From positions 62,001 through 126,000 of the forward strand of contig JAGAJM010000004.1 of the NCBI GenBank assembly GCA_017626055.1: a stretch of 64,000 bases of DNA. The letters run 5' to 3'. Of the stretch, positions 15,986-24,945 are shown piece by piece (within the stretch, counting starts at the first letter, position 1; the number at the start of each line of letters is the position of its first letter). The notes beneath the pieces were generated by a model that saw only the letters and a list, made by a program, of their open reading frames with translations, was not told the DNA's origin and did no database searches. A program made the position numbers and the translations under genes. The DNA comes from a bacterium. Lineage in GTDB: Bacteria > Cyanobacteriota > Vampirovibrionia > Gastranaerophilales > Gastranaerophilaceae.

Positions 15986-16859
15986 TGTTTAATAGCTCCA
16001 AAAACTCTTCAAGTGCTTTTTTATACTCATTATCAGGAAGTGATGTCACTTGTTGTTTAGCACTTTGTAAATAATTATTCAATAAAACTTTCGTTTTTTC
16101 AATACCTGAAGCGTAGTTATCAGACTTATTTCCAAGGATAATTGGTGCGGTATAAATTCCATCCTCAAAATCGTTGTTTGAAGGTTTTGATGTATCAGAA
16201 TTTGTCATGTTAATCAAGTCATCTCGAATTTGGAAGGCTATTCCAATATTTAAGCCAAGTTCACTGATTTCTTGCAAATCATGTTGATTAGTGCTTAATC
16301 TAACACAACCAGTTAACGCAATTTCAAATAAATGAGCGGTTTTGTTCTTTGTTTTTTCGATATAATCTTCAATTGAACCGATTTTAAATCTGTCAAAATT
16401 CTGATTGATTTCACCGATACACATTTGTCGGATGGTTTGTGAAAAATCTTTGATAAGTTCTATATTTCCAACTTCAGAAAGTTTTTCCATTGAAAGAGCA
16501 AGAATATAATCTCCAGAAATTACCGCAAGTTTGTTGTCAAAATCAGCGTTGATTGTTTCTTTACCACGTCTTATTTTGCTTTCGTCAATAATATCATCGT
16601 GAATTAGAGAAGCGTTGTGAACCATTTCGACAACTGTTAAATGTTCAAGTTGTTGTTGGTTAAGTTCTTCACCTAGAGCTTTAATGTATAGAATTGCCAA
16701 AAGTGGTCGAATTCTTTTTGCAGGAGCTAATAAAAATTTTCTAAGAGAAATTTTCAATGGTTCACGTATGTTAATTTGTGAAACCATATTTTCTTCAATT
16801 GTTGCCAATTCTCTCAGTGCTAAATTTTTTATTCTGTTGTATCTTTCGTTAAAATTCAT
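15978..16859 (-). CDS. trans-Polyprenyl diphosphate synthase
   Basis: This enzyme elongates isoprenoid chains for quinones or carriers. The first aspartate-rich motif is DDIID (88-92). The second is DDLIN (213-217), where the usual third Asp is Asn. LLAPAKRIRPLL fits the family's substrate-binding KRxRP region. At 293 residues it is a little shorter than most octaprenyl synthases. Position between ftsQ and lepB in a wall/division operon is unusual, and the product chain length cannot be read from sequence. It starts one base after the ftsQ stop codon. Confidence 0.88.
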   Translation of the reverse strand: MNFNERYNRIKNLALRELATIEENMVSQINIREPLKISLRKFLLAPAKRIRPLLAILYIKALGEELNQQQLEHLTVVEMVHNASLIHDDIIDESKIRRGKETINADFDNKLAVISGDYILALSMEKLSEVGNIELIKDFSQTIRQMCIGEINQNFDRFKIGSIEDYIEKTKNKTAHLFEIALTGCVRLSTNQHDLQEISELGLNIGIAFQIRDDLINMTNSDTSKPSNNDFEDGIYTAPIILGNKSDNYASGIEKTKVLLNNYLQSAKQQVTSLPDNEYKKALEEFLELLNNV

Positions 16860-16860
16860 A

Positions 16861-17769
16861 TTATTTTGATTTTTGTAGTTTTAAGTAATTTACTCTATCC
16901 CAACTTAAGTCAATATATTTGATTTTATTATCTACTTCTGAAATTTGAGGTAGAATTGTGTAAATTCTTTTTATTCGTTCGTAAATAGTGTTGTCTAGTG
17001 TTCCAAGTCGGATGCTTGTTGTTTTAATTTTAACAAATACATCGTTTGGTTTTCTCATATCAATATATTCAACTTGTTCGTCTGAATATGTTTCAACTGC
17101 TTGAACAATTTTTTCGATTTCTTGATATTTTTCAAATGGAATATCTTTTTGTAGGTTTTTAGAAGAAGTTAGAATTTTTAATAACTTCGGTTCTACACTA
17201 GAGATATTCATATAACGTTTGTTTGTTACAAGAACGCCGTCTGTTGTATAAAATGCTAGAGGCTGTTTTGCGTTAATATCTGTTTTTATAATTGCAATTG
17301 GAACTCTTTCTCTAACGATAATTTGTATTCTTGCAGGAAATCCATAACGTCTAACATAAACCTTTTTCATCATTGGAATTTGATAAAGCTCTTTTTTGAC
17401 AGGGGTTACACTTGTCATAAATATAGGCAACTTAGAAACTTCCAAATCTTTTAGTTCGTTTTGGATAACGTATGTTGGTACAATTTTGTTATTTATTATA
17501 TCAACCCTTTCAGACATTGGGTTAGAAAAAGTGTCTTCTGGTAAATACCACTGTGGGAGTTTGAAAAACTCATAACCTCCAATTACAAGGAGAATAAGTA
17601 ACGCAGACGATAAGAAAGTCTTTAGATGATTAACTTTTTTACGTTTTTTTCTAAGTTTTCTTTCTGTTTGTTTGCGTTTTACAGTATGTTTCACCGATGT
17701 AAATTCATCGTGATTTTCTTCTTCTTCTTCAATATGGTGATGTTTTTTATGGTATTTATCTGCCATCAT
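16861..17769 (-). CDS. ftsQ: Cell division protein FtsQ/DivIB-like
   Basis: This bitopic divisome protein has a long, very basic His/Glu/Lys-rich cytoplasmic tail (residues 1-48), one TM helix (about 51-66) and a periplasmic part with a POTRA-like region (VSKLPIFMTSVTPVKKELYQIPMMKKVYV) and FtsQ-type sequence (RRYGFPARIQIIVRERVPIAII; FYTTDGVLV). Gene order murC-murB-ddl-ftsQ is typical of division-wall clusters. The stop of ddl and its start share one base. ftsA and ftsZ do not follow; a polyprenyl synthase gene does. Confidence 0.88.
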   Translation of the reverse strand: MMADKYHKKHHHIEEEEENHDEFTSVKHTVKRKQTERKLRKKRKKVNHLKTFLSSALLILLVIGGYEFFKLPQWYLPEDTFSNPMSERVDIINNKIVPTYVIQNELKDLEVSKLPIFMTSVTPVKKELYQIPMMKKVYVRRYGFPARIQIIVRERVPIAIIKTDINAKQPLAFYTTDGVLVTNKRYMNISSVEPKLLKILTSSKNLQKDIPFEKYQEIEKIVQAVETYSDEQVEYIDMRKPNDVFVKIKTTSIRLGTLDNTIYERIKRIYTILPQISEVDNKIKYIDLSWDRVNYLKLQKSK

Positions 17770-18719
17770 TATTTGTTTAATCCTGCTCCATTTAAGATAA
17801 TTTGTACCAAGTTGTCGTAATTTATACCCATGGCATTTGCTTGAGCTGGTAAATCACTTGTTTCTGTCATCCCAGGAGATGTATTGATTTCAAGAACATA
17901 TGGGATATCATTAACAATTAAGAAATCTACTCTTGAAACCCCTTTACAACCAGCAATATCAAAAGCTTTAATGGCAATTTCTTTCACTTGTTTTGTCATA
18001 TTATCTGATAATTCAGCAGGTAAAATAAATTCTGTCATACCTTTTGTATATTTTGCTTCGTAATCATACCATTCATTTTTTGGTCTAAGTTCAAGAATTT
18101 CTGTTGCAAAAAGTCCATCTTCGCCTTCTAAAATACCAACAGTTGCACAAATCCCAACTAAATATTCTTCGATTAAAACATCATCATTATATTTAATTGC
18201 ATCTTGGTATGCTTTTTCTAACTCATCAGGAGTATTTACCTTTGTCATTCCAAAACTAGAACCCTCAGAAACTGGTTTTGTGATAAGTGGGTATTTTAAA
18301 TCTTTAGTTTTTTCTTTAACGTCTTCCCCTTTTTTAACAAAAGCAGATTTAATAAGTGGGATATCTGGGCAAGTTGAAAGAATACGTTTTGTATATTCCT
18401 TGTTCATACAAACCGCAGATGCCATAACACCACAACCTGTGTATGGAATTTGTAGAGTTTCTAAAATGCCTTGGATACAACCATCTTCACCATATTTGCC
18501 GTGAAGTGCGTTATATGCGTAATCGTAATTTCCTTCTTTTAACTTTTGAGCAATATTTGTATCAACTTCGATTAGTTCCACATTTGTGTAACCAAGTCTT
18601 TTTAACGCTTCATAGCAACCTTTCCCAGAGCGTCTTGAAACTTCAGCTTCTGAAGATAAACCTCCTGATAGTACTGCTATTTTTGCATCTTTTCCTATTT
18701 TTTGTATAACGTTTTGCAT
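17769..18719 (-). CDS. ddl: D-alanine--D-alanine ligase
   Basis: Ddl makes the D-Ala-D-Ala dipeptide for peptidoglycan. The ATP-grasp features are present: LSGGLSSEAEVSRRSG at the N-terminus, HGKYGEDGCIQG, KPVSEGSSFGM, and the metal-binding EINTSPGMTETSDLP. Length 316 fits. The start overlaps murB by 25 bases, implying coupled translation. Confidence 0.96.
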   Translation of the reverse strand: MQNVIQKIGKDAKIAVLSGGLSSEAEVSRRSGKGCYEALKRLGYTNVELIEVDTNIAQKLKEGNYDYAYNALHGKYGEDGCIQGILETLQIPYTGCGVMASAVCMNKEYTKRILSTCPDIPLIKSAFVKKGEDVKEKTKDLKYPLITKPVSEGSSFGMTKVNTPDELEKAYQDAIKYNDDVLIEEYLVGICATVGILEGEDGLFATEILELRPKNEWYDYEAKYTKGMTEFILPAELSDNMTKQVKEIAIKAFDIAGCKGVSRVDFLIVNDIPYVLEINTSPGMTETSDLPAQANAMGINYDNLVQIILNGAGLNK

Positions 18720-19597
18720 ATTTCGTTTTCCCTTTTATTATTTCCGCCCAAAAATCTTATTTCTGGTTCTAATTCTATATTATATCTTTCTTTTACTTTA
18801 GTGTACATTGTATTCATCAATTCAAGTACATCTAAAGAATTTCCGCTTTTGTAGTTAACAATAAAGTTTGCGTGATGTTCCCAGATCTTAGCTCCACCGA
18901 AAGTTAAACCCTTAGCTCCAACGGCTTCTATCATTCTGCCTGCAGAATCTCCTTGAGGATTTTTGAAAATGCTTCCACAATTTGGCATTGAAAGAAGTGG
19001 CTGATGTGATTTTCTAAATTTTAAACATTCATCCATTTTTGCTTGGACTTCTTCTTTTGTTTTCTGTGTGAGTTCAAATTCTGCTTGAAGAACGATTAAA
19101 TCTTCATTTTGGCAACGAGAAGTTCTATAACCAAAATTCATCTCATCTTTTGATAATTTTATAATTCCATTTTCTGAAGAATAGCAAGTTACTGAGATCA
19201 AAGTGTCGCTAATAGCTTGAGAATTAGCTGATGCGTTCATACAAACTTCGCCACCAATTGACCCTGGAAAGCCTATCATAAATTCAAATCCAGATAGCCC
19301 ACTTTTACAAACTTTTTGTGCAAGCATTGGACCTTTGACACCCGCATCTGCAACGACTTTTGTTCCATCAATTTGGATATTATTCATTTTTGTAGTTAGA
19401 ATGATTTTTCCGTTGTAGCCGTCTGATGAAATCAAAGTGTTTGAAAGGTTTCCAAAAACTTTTATCCCTTTATTTTCTTTTAAAATTTGTTCAAATTCTT
19501 CAATATTTTCAGGGAAAAATACTTCTTTAATAACCCCACCCATTTTGAATGAAGTTAGTGTTTTAATATCAAAGTTTTTTTCAGAAGCTGTTGTCAA
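18695..19597 (-). CDS. murB: UDP-N-acetylenolpyruvoylglucosamine reductase
   Basis: MurB uses FAD and NADPH to form UDP-MurNAc. Conserved segments are TSFKMGG near the N-terminus, FEFMIGFPGSIGGEVCMNA for FAD binding, FGYRTSRCQ, and the catalytic-serine region CGSIFKNP followed by AGRMIEAVGAKG. The layout is that of the shorter type II (Gram-positive-like) MurB. It starts six bases after murC. Confidence 0.96.
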   Translation of the reverse strand: MTTASEKNFDIKTLTSFKMGGVIKEVFFPENIEEFEQILKENKGIKVFGNLSNTLISSDGYNGKIILTTKMNNIQIDGTKVVADAGVKGPMLAQKVCKSGLSGFEFMIGFPGSIGGEVCMNASANSQAISDTLISVTCYSSENGIIKLSKDEMNFGYRTSRCQNEDLIVLQAEFELTQKTKEEVQAKMDECLKFRKSHQPLLSMPNCGSIFKNPQGDSAGRMIEAVGAKGLTFGGAKIWEHHANFIVNYKSGNSLDVLELMNTMYTKVKERYNIELEPEIRFLGGNNKRENEICKTLYKK

Positions 19598-19603
19598 TGA
19601 AGT

Positions 19604-20995
19604 TTACTCCTTGTTTAGCATAAGTAATTCTTTACCTAAATTTGTGATTGTTCCTGCACCTAAGCCGATAACAATATCGCCAGATTTTAGTGTAGGATAA
19701 AGTTTTTGAGCAACTTCTTGAATACTGCCAGAGTATTGTTCACAAGGAATTTCGATTTTTTCTTTTAATTCGTTTGTGAAAGCAATAGAATTTACACCCT
19801 CAATTGGATCTTCGCTTGCTGCGTAAACATCAGTTACGATTACTCTATCAACGTCGCCAAATGCACCCATAAATTCATTCCAAAGATTTGATAATCTTGT
19901 GTATCTGTGTGGTTGGAAAACCGCAATAACATTTCTTTCTTTGAAAGATTTTGAAGATGATAATGTTGCTTTAATTTCTGTTGGATGATGAGCGTAATCG
20001 TCATAGATTGTGATTCCGTCAAATTCCCCAACTTTTTGGAAACGTCTTCCCATACCTGTAAAAGTTGCAAAGTGTGGATTTACTAAACTCATTTCAATTC
20101 CTGCTATATGCAAACTTGCCCATACTGCAAGTGAGTTGTAAACGTTATGAACACCTTTCAAGCAAATTTTTAAATTAGTTTGAACTTCACCTTTATAAAC
20201 AATATCAAATGTTGTAAAATCTTCGCCATAGTGGATGTTTTTAGCTGAATAATCAGTATTCCCACCAATTGAATAAGTTACAAACTGAGCGTTGTTAGCT
20301 AGTTCATGTTCTGTGTAGTATTTCACAAGTCTTTTAACACCATCATTGTCAGTGTTAGCTAAAATTATTCCGTTTGGACGAATATTTGATAAGAATTTTT
20401 CAAAAGTTTCTAAAATAGAATCCAAACCATTTTTATAGAAATCTAAGTGGTCAGGTTCTAAGTTGTTTACTACAACTAGATTTGCACTATATTTAACAAT
20501 TGTGCCGTCACTTTCGTCAAGTTCTGCGATAAAATATTTGTCATTTGTAGCGTTTGCATTTGTGTCGATTTCTGGCAGTAAACCTCCAACAACGTAAGAT
20601 GGTTTTAATCCTGCAAGTTCCATAACATATGAGCATAAGCCACTGGTTGTTGTTTTTCCATGAGTTCCAGAATATCCAATAAAATATTCTTCGTTTTCAG
20701 AAATTTCTGCCAACAAATCTGAGCGGTGCCAAATAGGTAAGCCTAAACGTTTTGCTTTTTGAATTTCTGGGTTGTTGTCACGGATTGCTGTACTAGCAAT
20801 AACTACACAATCGTCTGGTAAATTATTCTCATCGTGTCCAATGAAAACTTTTGCACCTAATTTTTTAACTTTTTGAACATATTTACTATCGTTTATGTCA
20901 GAGCCAGATACTTCAAAACCCTTTTGTAACAAGAATTTTGCTAGTCCGCTCATCCCTACTCCGCCAATTGCTATAAAATGATATTTCTTTTTCAA
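19604..20995 (-). CDS. murC: UDP-N-acetylmuramate--L-alanine ligase
   Basis: MurC adds the first amino acid of the peptidoglycan stem. The Rossmann start (FIAIGGVGMSGLAKFL), the ATP-binding GTHGKTTTSGL, NLEPDHLDFY, DDYAHHPTEI and the C-terminal FQPHRYTRL segments are all present. The reading frame starts with TTG, eight bases after a TAGGGAT ribosome site; there is no ATG nearby that would keep the nucleotide-binding strand. It is the first gene of a six-gene minus-strand operon. A weak -10 (TATAAT, 21036-21041) lies upstream. Confidence 0.96.
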   Translation of the reverse strand: MKKKYHFIAIGGVGMSGLAKFLLQKGFEVSGSDINDSKYVQKVKKLGAKVFIGHDENNLPDDCVVIASTAIRDNNPEIQKAKRLGLPIWHRSDLLAEISENEEYFIGYSGTHGKTTTSGLCSYVMELAGLKPSYVVGGLLPEIDTNANATNDKYFIAELDESDGTIVKYSANLVVVNNLEPDHLDFYKNGLDSILETFEKFLSNIRPNGIILANTDNDGVKRLVKYYTEHELANNAQFVTYSIGGNTDYSAKNIHYGEDFTTFDIVYKGEVQTNLKICLKGVHNVYNSLAVWASLHIAGIEMSLVNPHFATFTGMGRRFQKVGEFDGITIYDDYAHHPTEIKATLSSSKSFKERNVIAVFQPHRYTRLSNLWNEFMGAFGDVDRVIVTDVYAASEDPIEGVNSIAFTNELKEKIEIPCEQYSGSIQEVAQKLYPTLKSGDIVIGLGAGTITNLGKELLMLNKE

Positions 20996-21128
20996 AATCT
21001 TATCCCTACTATTTATAATCTCTACTTCTTTCTTAATTATAATACCAAAATAGCTTTTCGTCTTTAATATTATTATTTTTTAACAATGTTTTGAGCAAAA
21101 TTTTTCATGTTTGGAATTAAATATAGTT

Positions 21129-21689
21129 ATGAGAATTCTCGGTTTAAAATATCCACCAATAAAACCCAAAGCACTCCCAGAACATTTGATTTATCATCAA
21201 GCAACAAACAGGCATGAACTCACTGACGAAATCATTGATAGATTTGTTATGTTTTCTACCAAAAAAGGTGAAGAGAAAGTAAAAGCCTATATGGAATGTA
21301 TGAAAACCACTGTTGAAAGAGATGGGGTCAAAAATGTTCCGTCTGTTTATGTTAAATATTTGATGTCCCCAGATTCAGGTTTAGGTTTAGGAACAGATTT
21401 TTTAAATTTCGTACAAGCATATAGTAAGAAAAAAGGATGTAAGGGGTATTTCCACCTTTATGCAAGTGCTAGTTATACCCCAACTCGAATTCCACATATT
21501 TTTTATCGTAAGTATGGGATGAATACAGAAAATGCGAATATAAATCGCAGACTGGATAAATTTATAGCAAAAGGTAAAAATGCTGATTATTACGATTTTT
21601 CTGATGTAAATATGTTTTATCCGCCTATTAAAAAACCGAAAACAGGTTGGCAAATATTTTTAGATTTTCTTGGATTGGGAGGGAAATAA
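21129..21689 (+). CDS. GNAT-like protein, first of a tandem paralogous pair
   Basis: No named family is recognised. The segment GLGTDFLNFVQAYSKKKGCKG, followed by HLYASA and PHIFYRKYGM, has the layout of acetyl-CoA binding motif A and motif B in GNAT acetyltransferases (G-x-G-T, then F/YYRKxGF). The N-terminal third (PEHLIYHQATNRH) aligns with its neighbour's PERLIYKSPNTLR. The start is taken as the ATG at 21129; a TTG at 21111 is the alternative. Its stop overlaps the next start by one base. The substrate is unknown. Confidence 0.65.
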   Translation: MRILGLKYPPIKPKALPEHLIYHQATNRHELTDEIIDRFVMFSTKKGEEKVKAYMECMKTTVERDGVKNVPSVYVKYLMSPDSGLGLGTDFLNFVQAYSKKKGCKGYFHLYASASYTPTRIPHIFYRKYGMNTENANINRRLDKFIAKGKNADYYDFSDVNMFYPPIKKPKTGWQIFLDFLGLGGK

Positions 21690-22288
21690 TGAGGACAAGG
21701 TCGATATTATTTTCAAAACCAATTAAGGATTTTCCAGAAAGACTTATTTATAAAAGTCCAAATACTTTAAGGGCATATGATGGGGTGAATGGCGGTAAAA
21801 CATATGTTTATACATATAAAATGTATGACACCAAAGCAAAAGCTGTTGTAGGATTGATGAAAGCTGGTCCTGTTAATTATAAAAATAAGCGTTGTAAAGT
21901 TTATCCAATGGATACTCCATATAATTCGTTTTATATTTCTTATTTGGAAACAGCAGATAGTGGCTATAACTATGGAACAGATTTTATAAATTTAGCAAAA
22001 AGTGAAAGTTTGCATACCTACTGTGAAGGTAGAGTTCATTTAGTCGCTAGTAGAACCTTTTCCCCTAGAAGACCGCCTCACCTTTTTTATCGTAAATTGG
22101 GATTTCAAACAAATTCATCATTTTTAAATGATGTTATGGATTTTTATATTTCTATAGGTGAACAAATTCCTTGGGAATATTCAGGTAATGTTATGATGTA
22201 TGCACCAGTGGCTATTAAACACCCTAAGAAGAGGTCAATATTTTCTTTTATGGTAAATTTCTTTAAAGAAAAGTTTACTAAAAAGTAG
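21689..22288 (+). CDS. GNAT-like protein, second of a tandem paralogous pair
   Basis: Paralogue of the preceding gene. Shared features in the same order are PERLIYKSP, SYLETADSGYNYGTDFINLA, HLVASRTFSPRRPPHLFYRKLGF and a proline-rich end (MYAPVAIKHPKK). The overlap TAATG with the upstream stop and GGGAGGG before it indicates coupled translation. The C-terminal tail is strongly basic and aromatic (FSFMVNFFKEKFTKK), which may bind membrane. The GNAT assignment rests on motif layout only. Confidence 0.65.
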   Translation: MRTRSILFSKPIKDFPERLIYKSPNTLRAYDGVNGGKTYVYTYKMYDTKAKAVVGLMKAGPVNYKNKRCKVYPMDTPYNSFYISYLETADSGYNYGTDFINLAKSESLHTYCEGRVHLVASRTFSPRRPPHLFYRKLGFQTNSSFLNDVMDFYISIGEQIPWEYSGNVMMYAPVAIKHPKKRSIFSFMVNFFKEKFTKK

Positions 22289-22302
22289 TTTTCTTATATC
22301 AT
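22274..22302 (+). promoter_or_regulatory. Promoter of holA (leaderless)
   Basis: TTTACT (22274-22279), a 17-base spacer and TATCAT (22297-22302) place the transcription start at about the ATG at 22309, with no ribosome site. Confidence 0.55.
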
Positions 22303-22308
22303 ATAAGT

Positions 22309-23280
22309 ATGATTTATTTTTTCTATGGGGACGAAGAATTTAATATATCAAATGAAATCAAGAAGTTTAGAAGCAAACTTGATAAAGATTTTATTGAAAT
22401 GAGTTATAAGTATTTCAACAATCCAAAATTCCCAGATTTGGTTGCTGCGATAAAATCTCAACCAATGATGTTTGGGAAAATGCTTATCGAAATCAATTGT
22501 CTTTCTTATTTAAGTGGAAAGACTTCAGAAGACAAGGGTTTTGATGATAAACAATTAGCTCAAATTACAGAGGCTTTAGAGGGTGCTAGTGAAAATGTTG
22601 ATATAATCTTTGTTGCTCAAATTCCGCCAGATAGTCAGAAAAAAATTGATAAGCGTAAAAAGTTTTTTAAATTATTGTCAAAATTTAATGCTCAAGAGTT
22701 TGTACAAATTCCGTCATATAAAACTGCAGAATTAGAGGCGTGGATTAAAAATCAAGCGAAAACTAAGGATTTAAAACTGACTGATGAAATTGCTTCAACA
22801 ATTCTTATTCAAATTGGTTCAAATTTGAGAATGTTGGATTCTGAATTGGAAAAATTGAAAATTTATGCAGGTGATAAGCCTATTACAAAAGATATGGTTA
22901 AAGAAATTTGTGTCACAAATGAAGATTTGTTTGTGTTTGCAGATTATTTGATTTGTGATGAAAAAGTAAAAGCAATGGAAGAATTTCAAAAATTGTTGGT
23001 TAAAAAACATCCGTTAGAAATTCTTTCTGTTTTACATACATTATTACATGGTAAAATCCAAATTAAAGCTAATGCATCAAAGTATTCGGCAGACGAGATT
23101 GCAAAAATAATCAATATGCACCCTTATCGTGTGAAACTTGAGATGCAAAAATTGAAAAATGTTTCATTAAAAAATCTTGTTAAGTTGAAAGAGAATTTAA
23201 CTAACGCAGAATATAGGATTAAATCAGGGCAAGCAACAATGGATGTTGAAAGAGAGGTTGAATATGCAATATTACAATAA
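22309..23280 (+). CDS. holA: DNA polymerase III delta subunit
   Basis: The delta subunit opens the sliding clamp within the clamp loader. The start MIYFFYGDEEF matches the usual delta opening (F-x-G-x-E), the central IPSYKTAELEAWIKNQAK and LRMLDSELEKLKIYAGD segments are typical, and the length (323) fits. It overlaps the delta-prime gene by 17 bases. Confidence 0.9.
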   Translation: MIYFFYGDEEFNISNEIKKFRSKLDKDFIEMSYKYFNNPKFPDLVAAIKSQPMMFGKMLIEINCLSYLSGKTSEDKGFDDKQLAQITEALEGASENVDIIFVAQIPPDSQKKIDKRKKFFKLLSKFNAQEFVQIPSYKTAELEAWIKNQAKTKDLKLTDEIASTILIQIGSNLRMLDSELEKLKIYAGDKPITKDMVKEICVTNEDLFVFADYLICDEKVKAMEEFQKLLVKKHPLEILSVLHTLLHGKIQIKANASKYSADEIAKIINMHPYRVKLEMQKLKNVSLKNLVKLKENLTNAEYRIKSGQATMDVEREVEYAILQ

Positions 23281-24169
23281 TGAAATCTCTCAAAAATATC
23301 CAAAATTATTAGAATATTTTTCTGGAGGAATAACAGACGAGAATAAAAATATAAGTCACTGCTTATTGTTTTGGGGACCAGATATTACTTCGCAATGCGA
23401 ATTAGCTCTTGAAGTTGCAAGACTTTTGAATTGTTCAGAGGATAAATCTCAAAATTGTAATTGTTTGAATTGTCGTTGGGTGAAAGAACAGACTCATCCT
23501 GCGGTGAAAATTTATACCCGTTTAGATTTTAAAGAGGCTGGTGGAAGTTCTGATGATGATGATTCTACAAAAGGTAAGAAAAACATCAATATTGGTCAAG
23601 CAAAAGCAATTATCAATGAACTTGCGGTAACAAGTGATTATCATAGAGTGTATATTTTCTGTGATAGAGATGAAGACGGAAATCTTTTACCGCTAAATCA
23701 AATGAATTTCCCAGAAGCAACATCAAATGCACTTTTGAAAACTTTTGAGGAGCCTCCAAAAAATACAACATTTATCTTTTTGACAAAGGATAAATCTGAT
23801 GTGATTTCTACTGTTGTTTCTCGTGCTCAAGCATTTTTTGTTTCTGGGGTGTTAGAAGAAGATTTAGATTATTCATTAGTAGAAGGTGTGTTAGACAATT
23901 ATTGGACAATTGCTAGAAACGATGTCTTAGATTTTGAAAATAATTTATTGAAACTTGTTGTTGAAAATGAACCAAAAGAAATTTTGACGCAAATTCAAAA
24001 TTATATGCTCGCAACAATCAAATCAAATTTAGAGAATAAACATTTGTATTATAGATTAATGGAAGATTTGGGTTATGTTGAAGATGCAAAACGTCAAATT
24101 TCTTTAACTCCTGCGATGAATCTTCAAACAGTTGTTGAGAATTTGAGTTTTAAAATGATTTTAAAATAA
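23264..24169 (+). CDS. holB: DNA polymerase III delta-prime-like subunit
   Basis: This is the clamp-loader stator subunit. It has an AAA+ N-terminal fold with a degenerate P-loop (LLFWGPDITSQ lacks GKT), a zinc-like cysteine cluster (CNCLNC), INELAVTSDYHRVYIF and the sensor region NALLKTFEEPPKNTTFIFLT. Loss of the ATP-binding lysine is normal for delta-prime. The ATG at 23264 is preferred because GAGAGG precedes it. Only here in the window are holA and holB adjacent and overlapping. Confidence 0.88.
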   Translation: MQYYNNEISQKYPKLLEYFSGGITDENKNISHCLLFWGPDITSQCELALEVARLLNCSEDKSQNCNCLNCRWVKEQTHPAVKIYTRLDFKEAGGSSDDDDSTKGKKNINIGQAKAIINELAVTSDYHRVYIFCDRDEDGNLLPLNQMNFPEATSNALLKTFEEPPKNTTFIFLTKDKSDVISTVVSRAQAFFVSGVLEEDLDYSLVEGVLDNYWTIARNDVLDFENNLLKLVVENEPKEILTQIQNYMLATIKSNLENKHLYYRLMEDLGYVEDAKRQISLTPAMNLQTVVENLSFKMILK

Positions 24170-24198
24170 TTGCCAATAAATAGGCAAAATGTTATAAT
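24170..24198 (+). promoter_or_regulatory. Promoter of plsY
   Basis: TTGCCA (24170-24175), 17 bases, TATAAT (24193-24198) with TGT before it. It gives a leader of about 28 bases containing a GGGAG ribosome site. Confidence 0.85.
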
Positions 24199-24232
24199 AC
24201 CCCCATAAGAGAAGATAGGGAGAATTAAGGAT

Positions 24233-24850
24233 ATGGATTACGTTGAAATTTTTAAACAGTTGGCGATTGTAGCGGCTGTGGCATACTTAGTAGGTTCAAT
24301 TCCTACTGGTTATATTGTTGTGAAATTATTTACTGGGCAAGATATTAGAACGATTGGTTCTGGTTCTACTGGTGCAACAAATGTAAAACGAGTAATGGGC
24401 AAAAAATGGTTCTTTACTGTAATGATTTTAGATGCAATTAAAGGTATTTTACCAGTGTTATTTGCAGGATATTATGGTACTGTTCTTACTCATTCTGGCT
24501 TGTTGTCAGTTGTAGCCTCAATTTGTGTTATTTTAGGTCATAGCAAGTCTATTTTTCTAGGTTTTACAGGTGGAAAATCTGTTGCAACAGGGGTTGGAAC
24601 ATTGTTGGCTCTTAGTTGGCAAGCAGGTTTGTTAATTGCAGTTATGTGGGCATCAATAACTTGGATTACAAGATATGTTTCAGTTGGTTCAATGGTAGCT
24701 TTGGCATTGGCACCAATTTTTATGGCATTATTAAGTGCTCCTCCAGCTTACACTGCTTATGCGGTTATTGCTGCAATTTATGTAATCTATTTGCATAGAG
24801 AAAATATCAAAAGACTTATTGATGGCAACGAAAATAAAATTAGAGAATAA
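24233..24850 (+). CDS. plsY: Acyl-phosphate glycerol-3-phosphate acyltransferase
   Basis: PlsY is the integral membrane enzyme that makes lysophosphatidic acid from acyl phosphate. Family motifs are GSIPTGY near the N-terminus, the glycerophosphate-binding GSGSTGATNVKR, and GHSKSIFLGFTGGKSVATGVG. Five or so membrane helices and the 205-residue length are typical. A strong terminator follows. Confidence 0.95.
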   Translation: MDYVEIFKQLAIVAAVAYLVGSIPTGYIVVKLFTGQDIRTIGSGSTGATNVKRVMGKKWFFTVMILDAIKGILPVLFAGYYGTVLTHSGLLSVVASICVILGHSKSIFLGFTGGKSVATGVGTLLALSWQAGLLIAVMWASITWITRYVSVGSMVALALAPIFMALLSAPPAYTAYAVIAAIYVIYLHRENIKRLIDGNENKIRE

Positions 24851-24870
24851 AAGTATAATCAAGAAGATAA

Positions 24871-24912
24871 AAAGAGAGGATGTTTAGAACATCCTCTCTT
24901 TTTAGTTTTTTA
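24871..24912 (+). terminator. Strong terminator after plsY
   Basis: A 14-bp perfect stem AAAGAGAGGATGTT/AACATCCTCTCTTT (24871-24884, 24888-24901) has a three-base loop and a T-rich run on the plus side. It lies between convergent plsY and mutL and may work in both directions. Confidence 0.93.
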
Positions 24913-24945
24913 TCGGCTTAGCAACATATCTTTCTAGCTGTTTTA

